Shown: positions 48,879 through 60,041, counted from the first letter of the stretch. The stretch: DNA of 64,000 bases from Liolophura sinensis (GCF_032854445.1 NC_088301.1:21323808-21387807); one strand, 5' to 3'. Program-made: numbers and translations. The notes: generated by a model not told the origin, from the sequence alone.

Positions 48879-49197
48879 TGTCTCTCCTGACCAGCTAATA
48901 GCTTACACCATGTCTTGCTAAAAAAATGTATTCCCTGCATTGGGTCTTGTTCATTTGAAGACAAAAACAAAAACTGAAACAAAATGCTGGCTCTGACCCA
49001 ACAATGAGATCCAAATACATCACTAGGACTGTCTACCTATTCACACCTGAACAGAAAACTTTCCAGTCCTGTTCAGCATCCAGCTGAAGCATTGAGCTGA
49101 GACTTTGATGTAAAGCTCTGTTAACTGTAAGGTCACAGTCTGTACCCACACAAGACAAAAAAAAGAGGACGGGAAAAGACGACAGAGGAGCACTTAC

Positions 49198-49363
49198 CGG
49201 TCGTTACCGAGGGTGGGATGTCCTGAAGCTGATAGGTCTGTGTAGAAGGCACTGTTGTCTGGGCAGAAGCCACACCCCCTGACGTTGTCGTCATGTAGGG
49301 GTAGTAGTTCGGGGGATAAGCCGTTCCCTGGGTGTAAGGATATGTACTGAATCCATCCACGCA
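49198..49363 (-). CDS. eya: eya exon 8 (Tyr/Pro/Thr-rich activation region)
   Basis: The acceptor is cttttgttacag|tgcgtg and the donor cgaccg|gtaagt. Fifty-five codons in phase 0 include CVDGFSTYPYTQGTAYPPNY, YPYMTTTSGGVASAQTTVPS and TQTYQLQDIPPSVTT. YYPYMT and TYQLQ-PP correspond to the YxxYMTSNxT...TYQLQE stretch of vertebrate EYA1/EYA4, the most conserved part of the N-terminal half. Confidence 0.95.
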
Positions 49364-49420
49364 CTGTAACAAAAGGGCCAGTGGAGTAAAAGGCTGCACT
49401 TCACATAAAGTCAGGCCTGT

Positions 49421-49687
49421 GTTTATTATTTTATTTATTTGATTGGTGTTTTACGCCGTACTCAAGAATATTTCACTTATACGACGGCAGCCAGCATTAT
49501 GGTGGGAGGAAACCAGGCACAGCCCGGGGAAACCCACGACCAGGCTGGCTGCTAAACAGACCTTCCCACTTACAACCGGAGAGGAAGCTAGCATGAGCTG
49601 GACTTGAACTCACAGCGACCGCATTGGTGAGAGGCTTCTGGGCCATTATGCTACGCTAGCGCGCTAACTGACTAAGCAACAGAGGCC
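49421..49687 (-). mobile_element. full-length tRNA-derived SINE, family B, with 11-bp target-site duplication
   Basis: The + strand reads the tail first (TTTATTTGATTGGTGTTTTA), then the body (GCCAGCATTATGGTGGGAGG), then the head (GACTTGAACTCACAGCGACC, CTAGCGCGCTAACTGACTAA). GTCAGGCCTGT flanks both sides (49410-49420 and 49688-49698). It is the mirror of the copy at 46402-46669. Confidence 0.92.
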
Positions 49688-49749
49688 GTCAGGCCTGTAA
49701 AAATGTACTCTCAGAAGTACATAACTGCTTTAAAATGAAAACTTTTGAT

Positions 49750-49923
49750 TTCTTGACTCTTTTGCATATAAAAGAGCAACTTTCAGTTTGACTTTATATT
49801 ATGGGACTTTTTAAGTTTGATTTTGCTGACAAAACTTCAGAGCATCAAAAAGAGTAGGCTAATACCATCAAAATATGCTTGAATAAACACGTCCAAACAT
49901 GCTAAAAGATTGAAGAATTACAG
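49750..49923. mobile_element. MITE-like element, family 2, reverse copy
   Basis: TTGCATATAAAAGAGCAACT + TTCAGT at the left and TGCTTGAATAAACACGTCCA + AACATGCTAAAAGATTGAAGAATTACAG (49876-49923) at the right match the inverse of 28826-29043. The middle part is shortened. Confidence 0.65.
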
Positions 49924-50180
49924 CAATGATGTTACCCTGCTCAAAACTAAATTCTTCATGTGCAAAAACTTAATACCTAATATCTAGACATTCTCTTCAT
50001 CAATAACATCTAGACTTTCTCTTCATCAATAACATGGGTCTGTGGCTTATGTATGTAAACTTCAATTTTATTGCACTGAGATTAACATTTGATACCATGA
50101 CACTTAAGATTTTTTCCTTTCACTTTAACCAGTGCACTGCATGTGTCAAGCCTATGGTATAAATTACTGTTTTAACTGAC

Positions 50181-50236
50181 CTGTTGAGACGGATACCCTG
50201 AGGATCCAGAGGCTGACCCAGTATTAAATGATGGAT
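50181..50236 (-). CDS. eya: eya exon 7
   Basis: The acceptor is catgtcttttcag|atccat and the donor caacag|gtcagt. It starts in phase 1 (completing Asn), reads PSFNTGSASGSSGYPSQQ and ends in phase 0. Gly/Ser/Gln-rich, part of the activation region. No vertebrate counterpart can be aligned with confidence, but the phases fit both neighbours. Confidence 0.87.
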
Positions 50237-51302
50237 CTGAAAAGACATGCCACAGTGGATGTAAGTAACCACAGAATACATCATGTCAACCAAAAGAAAA
50301 AGACAAAAAAGCAATGTTATGAGGAAGCATCAAAACAGTGGCTCCAACACATTTCAAACATTTGCAACATTTACCTAGGATATGGTGTCTTTATTTACAA
50401 CGTTCATGCAATGCACGACTTGTTACATATATCTCAAAAACCATGCAGTAAAGTTAGTACAAATTGTCGGCTTAAAAGAAGGAGATAAATAGAATAGATA
50501 GGGCAACAGAATAAAAAAATAAACAGTCATGTCATTAAATGTGACAGTCATTCCAATATGGACATCTATGTATATCCTTATAGGCAAAAAAAAAAAAAAA
50601 AGCTATGTAACTGTGTGGATATTAGGTGAGGTAAAAGAGGAAAAGAGGCCAAGCAGTGGAGGAATATTGGAAATATAGATGAATGAGATATGTCACAAAA
50701 GTCCTGTTTGATCAAGTCTAAATAAATATATGGTATGGCGACATTTTTTCTTGTTCAGGGTCATCACATGACATGATATTTGTTTATCCACAAAGGAAAT
50801 GGCTTCCACGATCAGCGTTCACCCCCAGAATACAAACACTAATGCACAGGATATGGTGAAGTCAGCAATCAAATGCTCTATCAAGCTTGTCTGGCAGTGA
50901 ACAATGCAGAGCCATGAAACTCTCCTTGTTAAACGCCAATAGAAAGCGAAATTTGTGACATGTTTTAGATAGCATTATAGCTTAGCACCAAAAAGAATTT
51001 CCCTAGTCAGAGGAATACGAACACCTTTTAATACACGAACACAAATAGTAGGCTTCAACCATTCAATGGGTACCTTTTACTACCGCCTTCTTCATGGAAA
51101 GGCTTATTTACAAAGATCTTGAAAAGGAAAGATTTCCAATCTACATTTCACCATAATGAGCACTGATGTGGAATGTTTATCACTGTGACAACAAAGACTT
51201 ACACAAAAAAAGGAATTCCAAAGGGGGGGAAAAAAGTAAAGAGAAAAGGGAAAGATAAACCTTCTATTTTGGTACTGTAAAATAGAAATTTTTGTTACTT
51301 AC
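50237..51302 (-). other. eya intron
   Basis: AT-rich, with A-runs at 50587-50601 and 51203-51236. No repeats of known family and no coding signal. Confidence 0.8.
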
Positions 51303-51368
51303 TGTAGTAAGTTTGTGGACTTTGCCCATAATTCCACATCTGACTATTCCCCTTATTTATTTTAACTG
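51303..51368 (-). CDS. eya: eya exon 6 with tandem CAGCAG acceptor
   Basis: The donor is ctactaca|gtaagt. On the - strand the acceptor reads cctgtttttcagcag|tt: either the first CAG (exon starts 51368) or the second (51365) is usable in the same frame. Codons read VKINKGNSQMWNYGQSPQTY + Y. WNYGQSPQTYY resembles the Tyr-Gly-Gln repeats of other EYA activation regions. A third AG directly before ATG (51339) would break the phase with exon 5. Confidence 0.82.
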
Positions 51369-52995
51369 CTGAAAAACAGGCAAAATGGTTAAGAGTACAT
51401 AACAACCAAATGTCACGTAATGAGATTAAGGACTGATCTCGTTTTGTACCATTTATTTTCCACAATACAGTAGACTCATGTTCCAATTGTAGCTAAGTAT
51501 CACCTCAGTACTGAATCAAGTTAATATGGATCTTCAGTCATGAAAAGAGAAAACAATGAAGCGTAATGTTTCTACAAAAAAAAGCGAAGAGTTTGAGAAC
51601 AAACTAATATTATCACTTGTATGTTAAATATATATGTACGAACAAAATGGACGTTCACTGTTGAACGACGATTGGAGAGAAATGCACATTTCTAATAAAA
51701 AAAGTGACACGAAATGTAAACTAAAGAGTCCATAGAGTTTGAATAACATATTGAGGTTCCATATTGGTGATGTTTCCTTTCAATTTATTTTTCAGGTAAG
51801 AAAAACAGTCTTTATTCCAACTGCAATGTCATCACGTCATCAATGTTGGTAGTTCTGAATTCATCGCTGACAACACATGATAAATGAATGCATGAATTTG
51901 TGCTACATTGAGGAATACTTTAGGTTATCAGACTTTTGGCCATGTAATTCTCAATGGGAGATGGAGTCCTAGGAGAAGAGAATGTGTTGAGAGATGCAAG
52001 GGGACAAGGCAGAGCACTGGTGTGGGGGGTAATCATTCTTCCCGGGGCAACATGCCAGGCTTAGCTGGATGTACATGTAATAGGCCAGTAGTTAACACTC
52101 CCAGCTGATCTGTCCAAGGGGAACTCTCCCTTCCCATCCATCATCCACTTTCAGAACAGCCCTGACATGGAGAGCACCAATCCACACGAAAGCAACAATT
52201 CAAACAAGGCCAGTGAGGACATAGGGACACCAAAATAAAGGCCTTGAGGCACTTCAGGCTCATCATTAGGCGTGCATTCTTTGAGGAATACTATTTGAAC
52301 GTTTAAGCATGAACAGTTGGTTTTAATGCACATTCGTCATAACTGCTGTAAGCACGTCCATTATAACAGAGACGAACAAAGCAATTCCATGCCACCATTT
52401 TTTATTAATTGAGATGCATGTATGAAGTTAGAAAATAATGGTTACTCAGGGCAAACATGTATAATATCAAAACATAATGGGCATGCATCAGAAACTTCAT
52501 CATTAAGTCAAAAACAATCGATTTCAGGCTGCGTCAAAGAAACTATACCCCACGCGCTTAAACCAATATATGTACCCTATGCATGTCCCATGTTCACATC
52601 TTTCGCACTTCGCTACTATACTGAAGCCATTATCATCTATGATGGAATGTAATTTTTCCTCACCTCAACATTTACCATGAAAAAAAATATCATCATCAGA
52701 CTAATTTACAATGAACAGTGTGAATTTGACAATGTTGATGATGGAAAACTAACACGCTATAATATCTAGTTAAAATGAGGTTTTTTGTTTTTCAAAGTTC
52801 CACGTAACTGTACTCATGTTCTACAAATTGGCTTCTCCATTGACCAACATCATAAAACATTGTCCAGGTTTCAACACAAGTAAATCATTTAACGCTGTGA
52901 GCAAGGACATCTGCACGCAAGCGTTTCATTTATTGGAGTTTGAATACCTTCGAAGGTCTGCAGGTATATGTTTACAAATGACAGCTTATACTTAC
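51369..52995 (-). other. eya intron
   Basis: No repeats of the window's families. Segment 51940-52300 is less AT-rich. Short ORFs here (66-76 aa) carry no recognised motif. Confidence 0.75.
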
Positions 52996-53135
52996 ATTCT
53001 GTGGAATAGGGTAATACGTAAGGACTCTGTGCTGCCTGGGGTCCATAGCCATACATTGCAGGATTGGACAGGGCAAAGGATCCCGCATTCTGGCTGGCTG
53101 TCATGGTATTTGACGGGTAGGTTTGCATATTGTTT
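52996..53135 (-). CDS. eya: eya exon 5
   Basis: The acceptor is tgctcatacag|aaacaa and the donor cagaat|gtaagt. It completes Gly and reads NNMQTYPSNTMTASQNAGSF, ALSNPAMYGYGPQAAQSPYV and LPYSTE; the last base t joins exon 6 to give Ser (or Phe). It is Tyr/Gln/Ser/Pro-rich, typical of the EYA transactivation part. Confidence 0.92.
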
Positions 53136-53584
53136 CTGTATGAGCAGACAGTAAAATGTGTTTATATTCAGGGGGTTTTTTTTGTTTTTTTTTGTTTGTT
53201 TTTTACCATTCCAGACATGGCAGGTGTTACTTTGTAACAAAGGTTGACATTTAGTATTGACATATGCAGCATGTATACTCTCCTATGTGGTGTTTTCAGG
53301 TGTATAATTTATACACAGACCCTTACAGTGGTCACCTCTATTCCTTCACATCCGATCACGAAAATCAATTTATTAAACACGAAAAGAAAAAAAAATGCTG
53401 GCTGAAGATGGATATTAGCTGAAAATATACATTTTAAACAGGAAAGTATAAAAGGAGTAAAATAATCCTTTTTATTTAAAAAACCTGAACAGTTTATAAA
53501 CAAAATACTTCAGTCAAAGAAACATACGATTCCATTATTGGCAAATTGTAAGTTGAATTTCTATATATGTTAGATATAACTTAC
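53136..53584 (-). other. eya intron
   Basis: T/G-rich stretch (53168-53203) near the exon 5 acceptor. Otherwise nothing recognised. Confidence 0.8.
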
Positions 53585-53645
53585 CCGCTATATACAGCTG
53601 TCAAATCAGAGCCTGTGTAACTGGCTGAGGAAGTGGTGGTCGGGT
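53585..53645 (-). CDS. eya: eya exon 4
   Basis: The acceptor is cctctgttgcag|acccg and the donor atagcgg|gtaagt. It completes Asp and reads PTTTSSASYTGSDLTAVYS, ending in two bases that give Gly with exon 5. Ser/Thr/Tyr-rich. Confidence 0.9.
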
Positions 53646-55777
53646 CTGCAACAGAGGTTGTTATTGGTCAGAATCTCTTAGACAAGACTGCAACACCTAC
53701 TGAACATTAGTGCCATCTGATGGCACTGTTTTTAAGAGATATAAGGTCCATTAAGAATAATACATAATAATGAACCAGTTCGAAGCAATAGCCATGAACG
53801 TGAAGGTGCCACAGAAATGCACAGCAAAAATTTCGCGTATAATCTGACGGCCTGCTCAGGACTGCCCTAACCACATAAACATGAAAACAAAAATGCAAAA
53901 AATTTACTGCTGTTTGCTACAATAGCTGACAAATTTATTGCAAAGAGCAGTGTAGTACCCATGTTTATTTATCAGGGCCATTCTCAGTGTTTCTTCAAAG
54001 CAAAAAATGAAAAAAAAAGTGAGAAGGCTGAACCAAACAGAGAGGCTGGAAGTAGGCAGTGAGCATGGGCTATGTTTATGAAGACACCTCAGTGCTGAGG
54101 TCTTAATAAGAGAAACATGTTACAGCAAATAAAAACGATCTGCTCACGATCACCCAGTATTTATTGACTCAAGCCCTTAACAATCATTCAAGACAGATCA
54201 GGGAAATTCTTGACAGGCTGGAATCCCAAGCCACAGCTTGGGTGCTGGCTGGATTCAGAAGGGAGTGCTGGGCAACAGGCAAGGTAAACAATTTTTTTAC
54301 TGTTTATCAATGATTGGAATCTCAACACCAAAAGCTTTGACCTAGATATCTACATCACCCTTTTGATTGGTTCTATCTTTGCATGCAGTCAGACCACCAC
54401 AAATACAGTACATGAGGATTTAACATCAAACATACAGAGATCACCTCATGTCTGCACAGCAGAGTCAGTTCTTTGCCACCCACATGATGAATACAGTAGT
54501 GTGCACATTAAGTGGGTATTTGTTTCTTTGTGAATAGGTAAATGTGCATCTACAAATGTCATATAACAATAAAACTGCATCAGGTTTTACTCAATCTAGA
54601 TACAGATGAAGGTGCTTTTATAATGTTCATATGTGTAACTAAGCGAGTTTTTCCCCTCAGAATTGTTTATGAAAAAGATTTTCAATAATTTCTATGGTCA
54701 AAATAAATTTGACTTTGTTATGTAAATAGACTGGTCTTGTTTCCACTCAGAATTAATTCCCTTCATCTGTAACAGGGGGATTTATTTAATATCCCCCCCC
54801 CCTCTTACGTCTCAATTGAAATTCAACCAGGCTGTATCAGAGATTTTTTCCCCAAAAAAATGAATGTTTGATTTTATTTTCTAAGGTCCCAGATAATTAC
54901 CTTTCACAAAATATGAGCCTAATTTGTTCATATCTTATCATTCAAAATTAATAACAAAGTTCCTTAAATTTCATAAAAAGGTGGGTTACATTATATCTTT
55001 CTCAAGTCATTAGATTTTTAGAATAATCTATGAGTCTGATATTTAATGAAAGGCAATAATTGGAGCTGTAAATACAGAAAATTTGATTTGATTGACAATA
55101 ATGGATTTTTTGCCAAAAATCCCTGATAAAGCCTTTTTAAAGATCAGTCTAAGTCCTTTTCACTCCTGATCAGCCACTCTTAGTTGAATGGTGGAAATTT
55201 GCTCTACAAGAGATTCTTGTAGGGTTGCTCTACTGGTGGCTTGAGGATTATCACACTGGTCACTTCCGTTTGCAAATTGGGGCAGGAAGCTGGTTACCCT
55301 AGGGGGCAGGTCACCCTTGGGGGCACCTGCCGTGAAAGTGGCCCTTATTGAGGGTAAATCTGGTCTTCATCATGGGGTCAACTGGCAAGGATCTGGCTTC
55401 CTTATGGAATACCACACAGGACAAGAAACACAATCCGCAAATAACTCCAGACTCATTCTAAAGCTTCCATGCTGGATCCTTTCCTATGCCTAAACTGCCC
55501 TGTAAAAACTCTCCCAACATTTCTAGAGTTGGTGAGAATCCGCCTTGATTGGCAGTACGTCTTAAGAGCGGGGCCCAGCTTCCTTGTTTATGGGTCTACA
55601 TCTGGCTGTTGCACACCTGCTATCATACCAACCCTCCAACTTCCCTAGTCTCTCACTAACCGGAAAACAAAGATTCCCAGAGAAATGCTTTGAGGAAATG
55701 CCCTTTAAGTTAGCCATCACGGCTGTATCAAGTGGAACTAATTAGGACAGGGTCTCCGAGACAGGACTAATACATAC
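53646..55777 (-). other. eya intron
   Basis: No family repeats. 54060-54300 and 55150-55760 have balanced composition with long unbroken non-repetitive text (for example GGCAGGTCACCCTTGGGGGC at about 55305). Such stretches could be regulatory, but this is inference from composition only. AT-rich text fills 54500-55100. Confidence 0.6.
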
Positions 55778-55873
55778 CTGAAAAATTCTCTAGATTCTCC
55801 GCTTCCCCTGTTGCTGGGGGTACAGCAAATGGTGACCCAGAGGAACTGTTCTCTGTGCCTGGTTCAGTTTTGA
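55778..55873 (-). CDS. eya: eya exon 3 (KTEP motif)
   Basis: The acceptor is tttcttaacag|tcaaaac and the donor ttcag|gtatgt. After the split codon it reads KTEPGTENSSSGSPFAVPPA, then TGEAENLENFS. The (V)KTEP sequence is shared with vertebrate EYA1 and EYA4 near their N-termini. The split first codon is Ile or Phe depending on whether the microexon at 56300 is included. KTEP fits the sumoylation consensus PsiKxE; whether it is modified is not known from sequence. Confidence 0.94.
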
Positions 55874-56299
55874 CTGTTAAGAAAGAAAAACACACAATAA
55901 AAAACTTTCTTAAAATCTATTTATGTGAAGTTTTCTCCACAAATAATTTCACCATATTGTTGTCAAATGGGGGGATGACACATTTGTTTCCTTATCGAGC
56001 ACAAGTACTTCAAAAAAAAAAGATCTGAGAATGTTTATTTACTTGATTGCCTCGATGAATGTTCTATGCCATACTAAAGAATATTCTATTTATTTGATGG
56101 CATTATGGTGTTAGGAACTATTAAACATAAGCAATATAAAACATGTGATCAAAACAGACATTACGCCATGGTGTTCGGGAGCACAAATAACCAACAATAT
56201 ATTTTTTGCAAATTACAGCTGTGACCATGTAAATGTAATCTTACAAAATGAGACCCATGAGATACTATGATCTTACAACTTAAATGGAGTTAGACTTAC

Positions 56300-56329
56300 A
56301 TTGCTCTGTGAAAGTGGCCTGGAAACGTT
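56300..56329 (-). CDS. eya: eya 30-nt microexon (candidate cassette)
   Basis: The acceptor is attattaacag|aacgtt and the donor agcaat|gtaagt, a strong consensus. It is 30 nt long and enters and leaves in phase 1, so inclusion adds ten residues. With exon 2's last base it reads K-RFQATFTEQ and then Phe instead of Ile before KTEP. The frame is open and both splice sites are good, but it is short enough that a chance origin is possible. Confidence 0.6.
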
Positions 56330-56409
56330 CTGTTAATAATCACTTTACAAGTTACATATCTATGATTACATGTCTGAAATACTTAAGCCTGGATTCTAGA
56401 AATACTTAC

Positions 56410-56496
56410 TTTGAATGGCAGAGTTGACATTGGACATTACCCAGTTTGTGTTGTTGAATGAACTGGTGTCTCCAGGAGTTGACAACACCAGGTCAC
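56410..56496 (-). CDS. eya: eya exon 2
   Basis: The acceptor is tgccgtcttaag|gtgacc after a T-rich tract, and the donor ttcaaa|gtaagt. It completes Gly and reads DLVLSTPGDTSSFNNTNWVM, then SNVNSAIQ. NGTSEG-DLVLSTPGD...NW in exons 1-2 resembles the NGT-GGENMTVLNTADW region of vertebrate EYA4, which also precedes VKTEP. Confidence 0.9.
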
Positions 56497-57504
56497 CTTA
56501 AGACGGCAAAAAAAAAAAGGGAGAAAATAATGGAGAATGATAAGTTTTCACCTGCATACCCAGCTTGAACATGGTCGTATGTTCCCACAAAAATACGAGC
56601 AGAGACTAAGAGCTCCATGAAGAAGATCATAAATTATAACATTTGAAAGGAACATCTAGAACTCCCAGTTGACAAGGCCACAGGTACTGAATATTCATAA
56701 GTGTGTCTAAATACCGCCCACTTTTACAGGTGGGCAAGTTGTGACGCAACACTAACAAGTTCCTCGACCTCCATTGCAACACAATCCTGTAATCGATACA
56801 GTCAATACAAATAAACATGCATATACATTACGGTAAAAAGATTTCTGATAGAAGCTCTCTCCAGCTAGAGCCATTATTGGCGTTTTAAGGAAACCTTGTT
56901 GGAATAGTCTTCGCACAAAAGCCCCGCTGACACCTTGTGTGTGGCCTGACCTCAGCACCGTCTACTGTTCCTAAGAAAGGTCACTAAAAGACTGACCCCC
57001 ATTGCAATTCGCCTCTTTCCCCGTCATGGTTGGACGGTTCCAGCGCAGACATGTTTTCTGCCTACTGCCTGACATCGTCAAATGAGAGACACACTGTCCC
57101 CATACAGACGGCCAGGTAATATCGATCACGAAAGCGACCAGCCAGCTCTCGCAGCCGCAATATCCCGACCACCTGTGACCATACAGCCTTATAACCATTA
57201 ACGTGCTGTTAAAGCCTTTTTAACAGCGCAATATATTCCGGACATGCAGATAACTCTGACCTATTCTACAGGGATGACCCACTGCTGGAAAACAGTCACA
57301 AAATCATCCTAACAGCACCATTACATACCTCTGGAGTTATAACCACATCTTCACATTTTTGGCATAGACAGACAAAAATGTCATTTTGGCTAAACAAATA
57401 CTTCCAAGTTAAAGCTTTTGTATTTTTAGTGTACAATCTGTCAATAACAATCACGGCTTTATACACAGTGGTTCTGTACAGATAAGGGGATGAATACGCC
57501 GTCT

Positions 57505-57600
57505 GTTTCCTCCACTTATAAAACTTACCGTAATTGTATAAGTGAAAAATACCTGAGTACGCCATTAAGCAACAATTAAAAAAAAAACGATAAATAAATA
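57505..57600 (+). mobile_element. SINE family B 3' fragment, diverged
   Basis: CCGTAATTGTATAAGTGAAA, ATACCTGAGTACGCCATTAA and GCAACAATTAAAAAAAAAAC: a decayed family B 3' end. Confidence 0.7.
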
Positions 57601-58305
57601 CAAACAGTCAGATTCCACGGATTCTTTTTAAGCCAGAGACTAACAGTTCACAAACCTTACCAACACCATACTTTATACAAAGTACATGAATATATGCTGT
57701 ATAACTATTTTCATATCTCTATCAAAAATGTTATGTCCTTCTCTCACAAATATCCTGTCTCCATTTCATGTAGATCCCCTTCAATTTAACCAAGACTTCA
57801 CCTGTAAAAAGCTTAATCCACGTCACACTGTATCATACTTCAAGATAAAAAAAATCGAACTGTCAAAAAAGGTTAAAGAATTTCAGTACTGACACATCTT
57901 CGATCCACATACGCACGCACACCGAATCTGAGGGAAAATGAATAGTCCCTGTACATCGCATCCTACAACACTGATCCTTCACTGTGAACCACTTAGGTTA
58001 CTTCTCTAGCACTTCCCTATGCTACATGTAAATCTGTATCACTTCCTGATTTAATACTCCTCCTGTAGTATTTCCTTAAATCCATTCTCAAACTCATGAA
58101 TACAGTACACAGAATCAGTACGCCGTACCCCTAGTTCAACTGTCACAGGTCACATACACTTCTTACACCAGAGATCCTTGATGGGGACCTTTGGCACTTT
58201 GACACTTCTACTAAACAATGGCCACTTTGTTCAGTATAAAGTACATGTAGCAGAATGCAACAAGTTGCGTATGACCATTCCTATAACTGCCTATACATAC
58301 ATGTA

Positions 58306-58454
58306 TTTATTTAGTTAGTTATTTGATTGGTGTTTTTTGTTGTACTCAAGAATATTTCACTTATACGATGACGGCAGCCAGCATTATGGTCTGGGGAAAC
58401 TGGCCAGAGCCCAGGGGGGGAAACCCATGACCATCCGCAGGTTGCTGGCAGACC
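58306..58454 (-). mobile_element. SINE family B, 5'-truncated, with 11-bp target-site duplication
   Basis: TTATTTGATTGGTGTTTTTT, GTACTCAAGAATATTTCACT, GACGGCAGCCAGCATTATGG and CCATCCGCAGGTTGCTGGCA on the + strand. ACATACATGTA is found on both sides (58295-58305 and 58455-58465); because this motif is common in the window, the duplication is a little less certain than the others. Confidence 0.82.
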
Positions 58455-59917
58455 ACATACATGTAGGAAGCTTATCACCATGTCAGCCAGTTCTCTTTAG
58501 CTATTACACTGTGCACTTAGTTCAGTTGTCAGCATTTCAATTTTGACTATCGACCTTAACAGACCTGTACTAAGTACCAAGGTTTTGATTAAGAAATGTG
58601 AAGAACGACACAATCATTTTTCAATCAAATAATGGCCTATGCCTACCATCTTTTCACTGTATAAATTCTTTGACCTTAATTAAACATGTTTAATACATGT
58701 CAAACCAAAATGATTATAATTTTTACTAAAAGTAACATTCGCAAGCCAATATTTCATGAAGACTGATAATTTCTTAAACCCTGCTGATGATCGTTGGTTT
58801 CTCTGGACTGATAACAATTCAGTAACGCAGACTCTTGTAGGTGAGGACCTTAATTAGTCAACCCTAAATGCCGATTTCATGCAAAACAGAAAGAGTCCAG
58901 CAAATATTAAGATACATGTATGCATCTTTTTGGCCCCAAAATTTGTGCGACACAGAGAAAGTCTGTTTGAACATTTTTCCATTTGTAAGTTTTGTTTAGT
59001 TCCTTCTTTTTTATTGGTCAGCTGTAATAAATACAAACACTACTAGGCACAGCAGCCAGATTTCAAGCTTAATAAATATTACATTTTTCACATCTGCAAG
59101 ATCTTAATTAATAAAGGATTCAAACAATGCAAGTTATTTCATATTTTAAAAACATTTCATCATCTAAAAAATTCCTTCCAAAATAAGCGATAAACAGTTC
59201 ATTGTCTTTATGACGTATTTTATGAAAAAATTCAAATTTATCAGCAGGTATAGCTATACTACAGAAAAATATGATAAGAACATTTCACTCATAAGACAAG
59301 CATCTGGTTTATGGCTGACCGCACATGGGCAGATCTCATCTCGTGTTATCTCAACAAATAATTACACATAAAATACACATCAAATTTCAAACAGGTAAGT
59401 TTTCATTTAACCTATCTACCTATCATACCACACCCATACCACTACCTACACAACAACTGGCCATGACAACTCTTTTTTCGAGAAACCTTGTCAGTCTTTT
59501 TGACAAAAACAAGATATAGGAAGCCTGGACAAGTTTTATCCCATGCTAAATACGTAAAACTTATACATGGATAAACCTTGTTTTCAACCTTGATCTCAGG
59601 TTTCAAACTGTGAATCTCAATGCAAAATTTGATCAAAATCTGACACTATAATGTCAGTTATAGATTGCAAACAAACAGACAGACAGACAAACAAATGGAC
59701 AGACAGACAGACACACTCAAATTAATATCCCTAGCTTTTTCACAAAATTTTTCGACGAAAAAAACGGTTTATTCAAGAGAAGAAATAAGCAAAATATTTT
59801 GTGACAACTGGTCCTAATTCTACCTTACGTAGAAAACAATGTAAAACAATGTAATGGATCTATATTTGAACCGTATACTTGCTGTGGAATACCTTTCCAT
59901 TAGTATTAGTGACTTAC

Positions 59918-60041
59918 CTTCTGATGTGCCATTAGGTGTCAAACTAAGCGATGCCGAATCCAAGACCGAATGTGCTTGTGACAAAGGGGAGTTACTCCCG
60001 CTGTCAAGCGGGGCTGCCCGGACTGGATAGCGGCGGTAAGT
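59918..60041 (-). CDS. eya: eya exon 1 (most 5' coding exon identified)
   Basis: The donor is cagaag|gtaagt. It reads TYRRYPVRAAPLDSGSNSPL, then SQAHSVLDSASLSLTPNGTS and E, ending in phase 1. SLTPNGT equals SMTPNGT of vertebrate EYA1. Two acceptors are possible: ...ggtgcttag|act (used here, phase 0) and cctgtccag|gtg 8 nt upstream (60049). The latter adds an in-frame TAG and so could only serve a non-coding leader. No ATG lies in frame in this exon, so the start codon is in an upstream exon not identified. Confidence 0.85.

Larger units (their letters stand above)
43063..49197 (-). other. eya intron (6.1 kb) with SINEs and MITE-like elements
   Basis: Holds MITE-like copies (43272-43482 and 48240-48462), an old SINE (44715-44930), a full-length SINE (46402-46669), A-runs at 47089-47106 and 47658-47672, and a 22-bp triplicate (48812-48878). 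A 73-aa ORF at 43838-44059 and a 101-aa ORF at 46818-47123 show no family resemblance. Confidence 0.75.
49364..50180 (-). other. eya intron with full-length SINE and MITE-like copy
   Basis: Occupied by a SINE (49421-49687), a MITE-like copy (49750-49923) and a 27-bp duplication (ATCTAGAC(A/T)TTCTCTTCAT, 49980-50035). Confidence 0.88.
56497..59917 (-). other. eya intron
   Basis: Contains a SINE tail (57505-57600), a truncated SINE (58306-58454) and an ACAG/ACAA-rich stretch (59674-59718). 56880-57240 is a G+C-rich, non-repetitive segment of unknown role. Confidence 0.7.
20683..60041 (-). other. eya: eyes absent homologue (gene span of identified coding exons)
   Basis: Eighteen - strand exons, one of them a 30-nt microexon, join with matching phases at every junction to 1782 nt (593 codons plus stop). 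EYA proteins are transcriptional co-activators that bind Six-family homeodomain proteins. They also carry a HAD-type Mg2+-dependent protein tyrosine phosphatase in the C-terminal EYA domain. The retinal determination network (Pax6, Six, Eya, Dach) is the classical context; molluscan and annelid homologues are likewise single genes. The first exon with the start codon was not identified. The gene is convergent with otoferlin. Confidence 0.97.

Noticed and set aside
51339-51368. Shorter eya exon 6 starting at an internal CAG|ATG (51339)
   Set aside because: That acceptor lacks a pyrimidine tract and would be phase 0, incompatible with the phase-1 end of exon 5.
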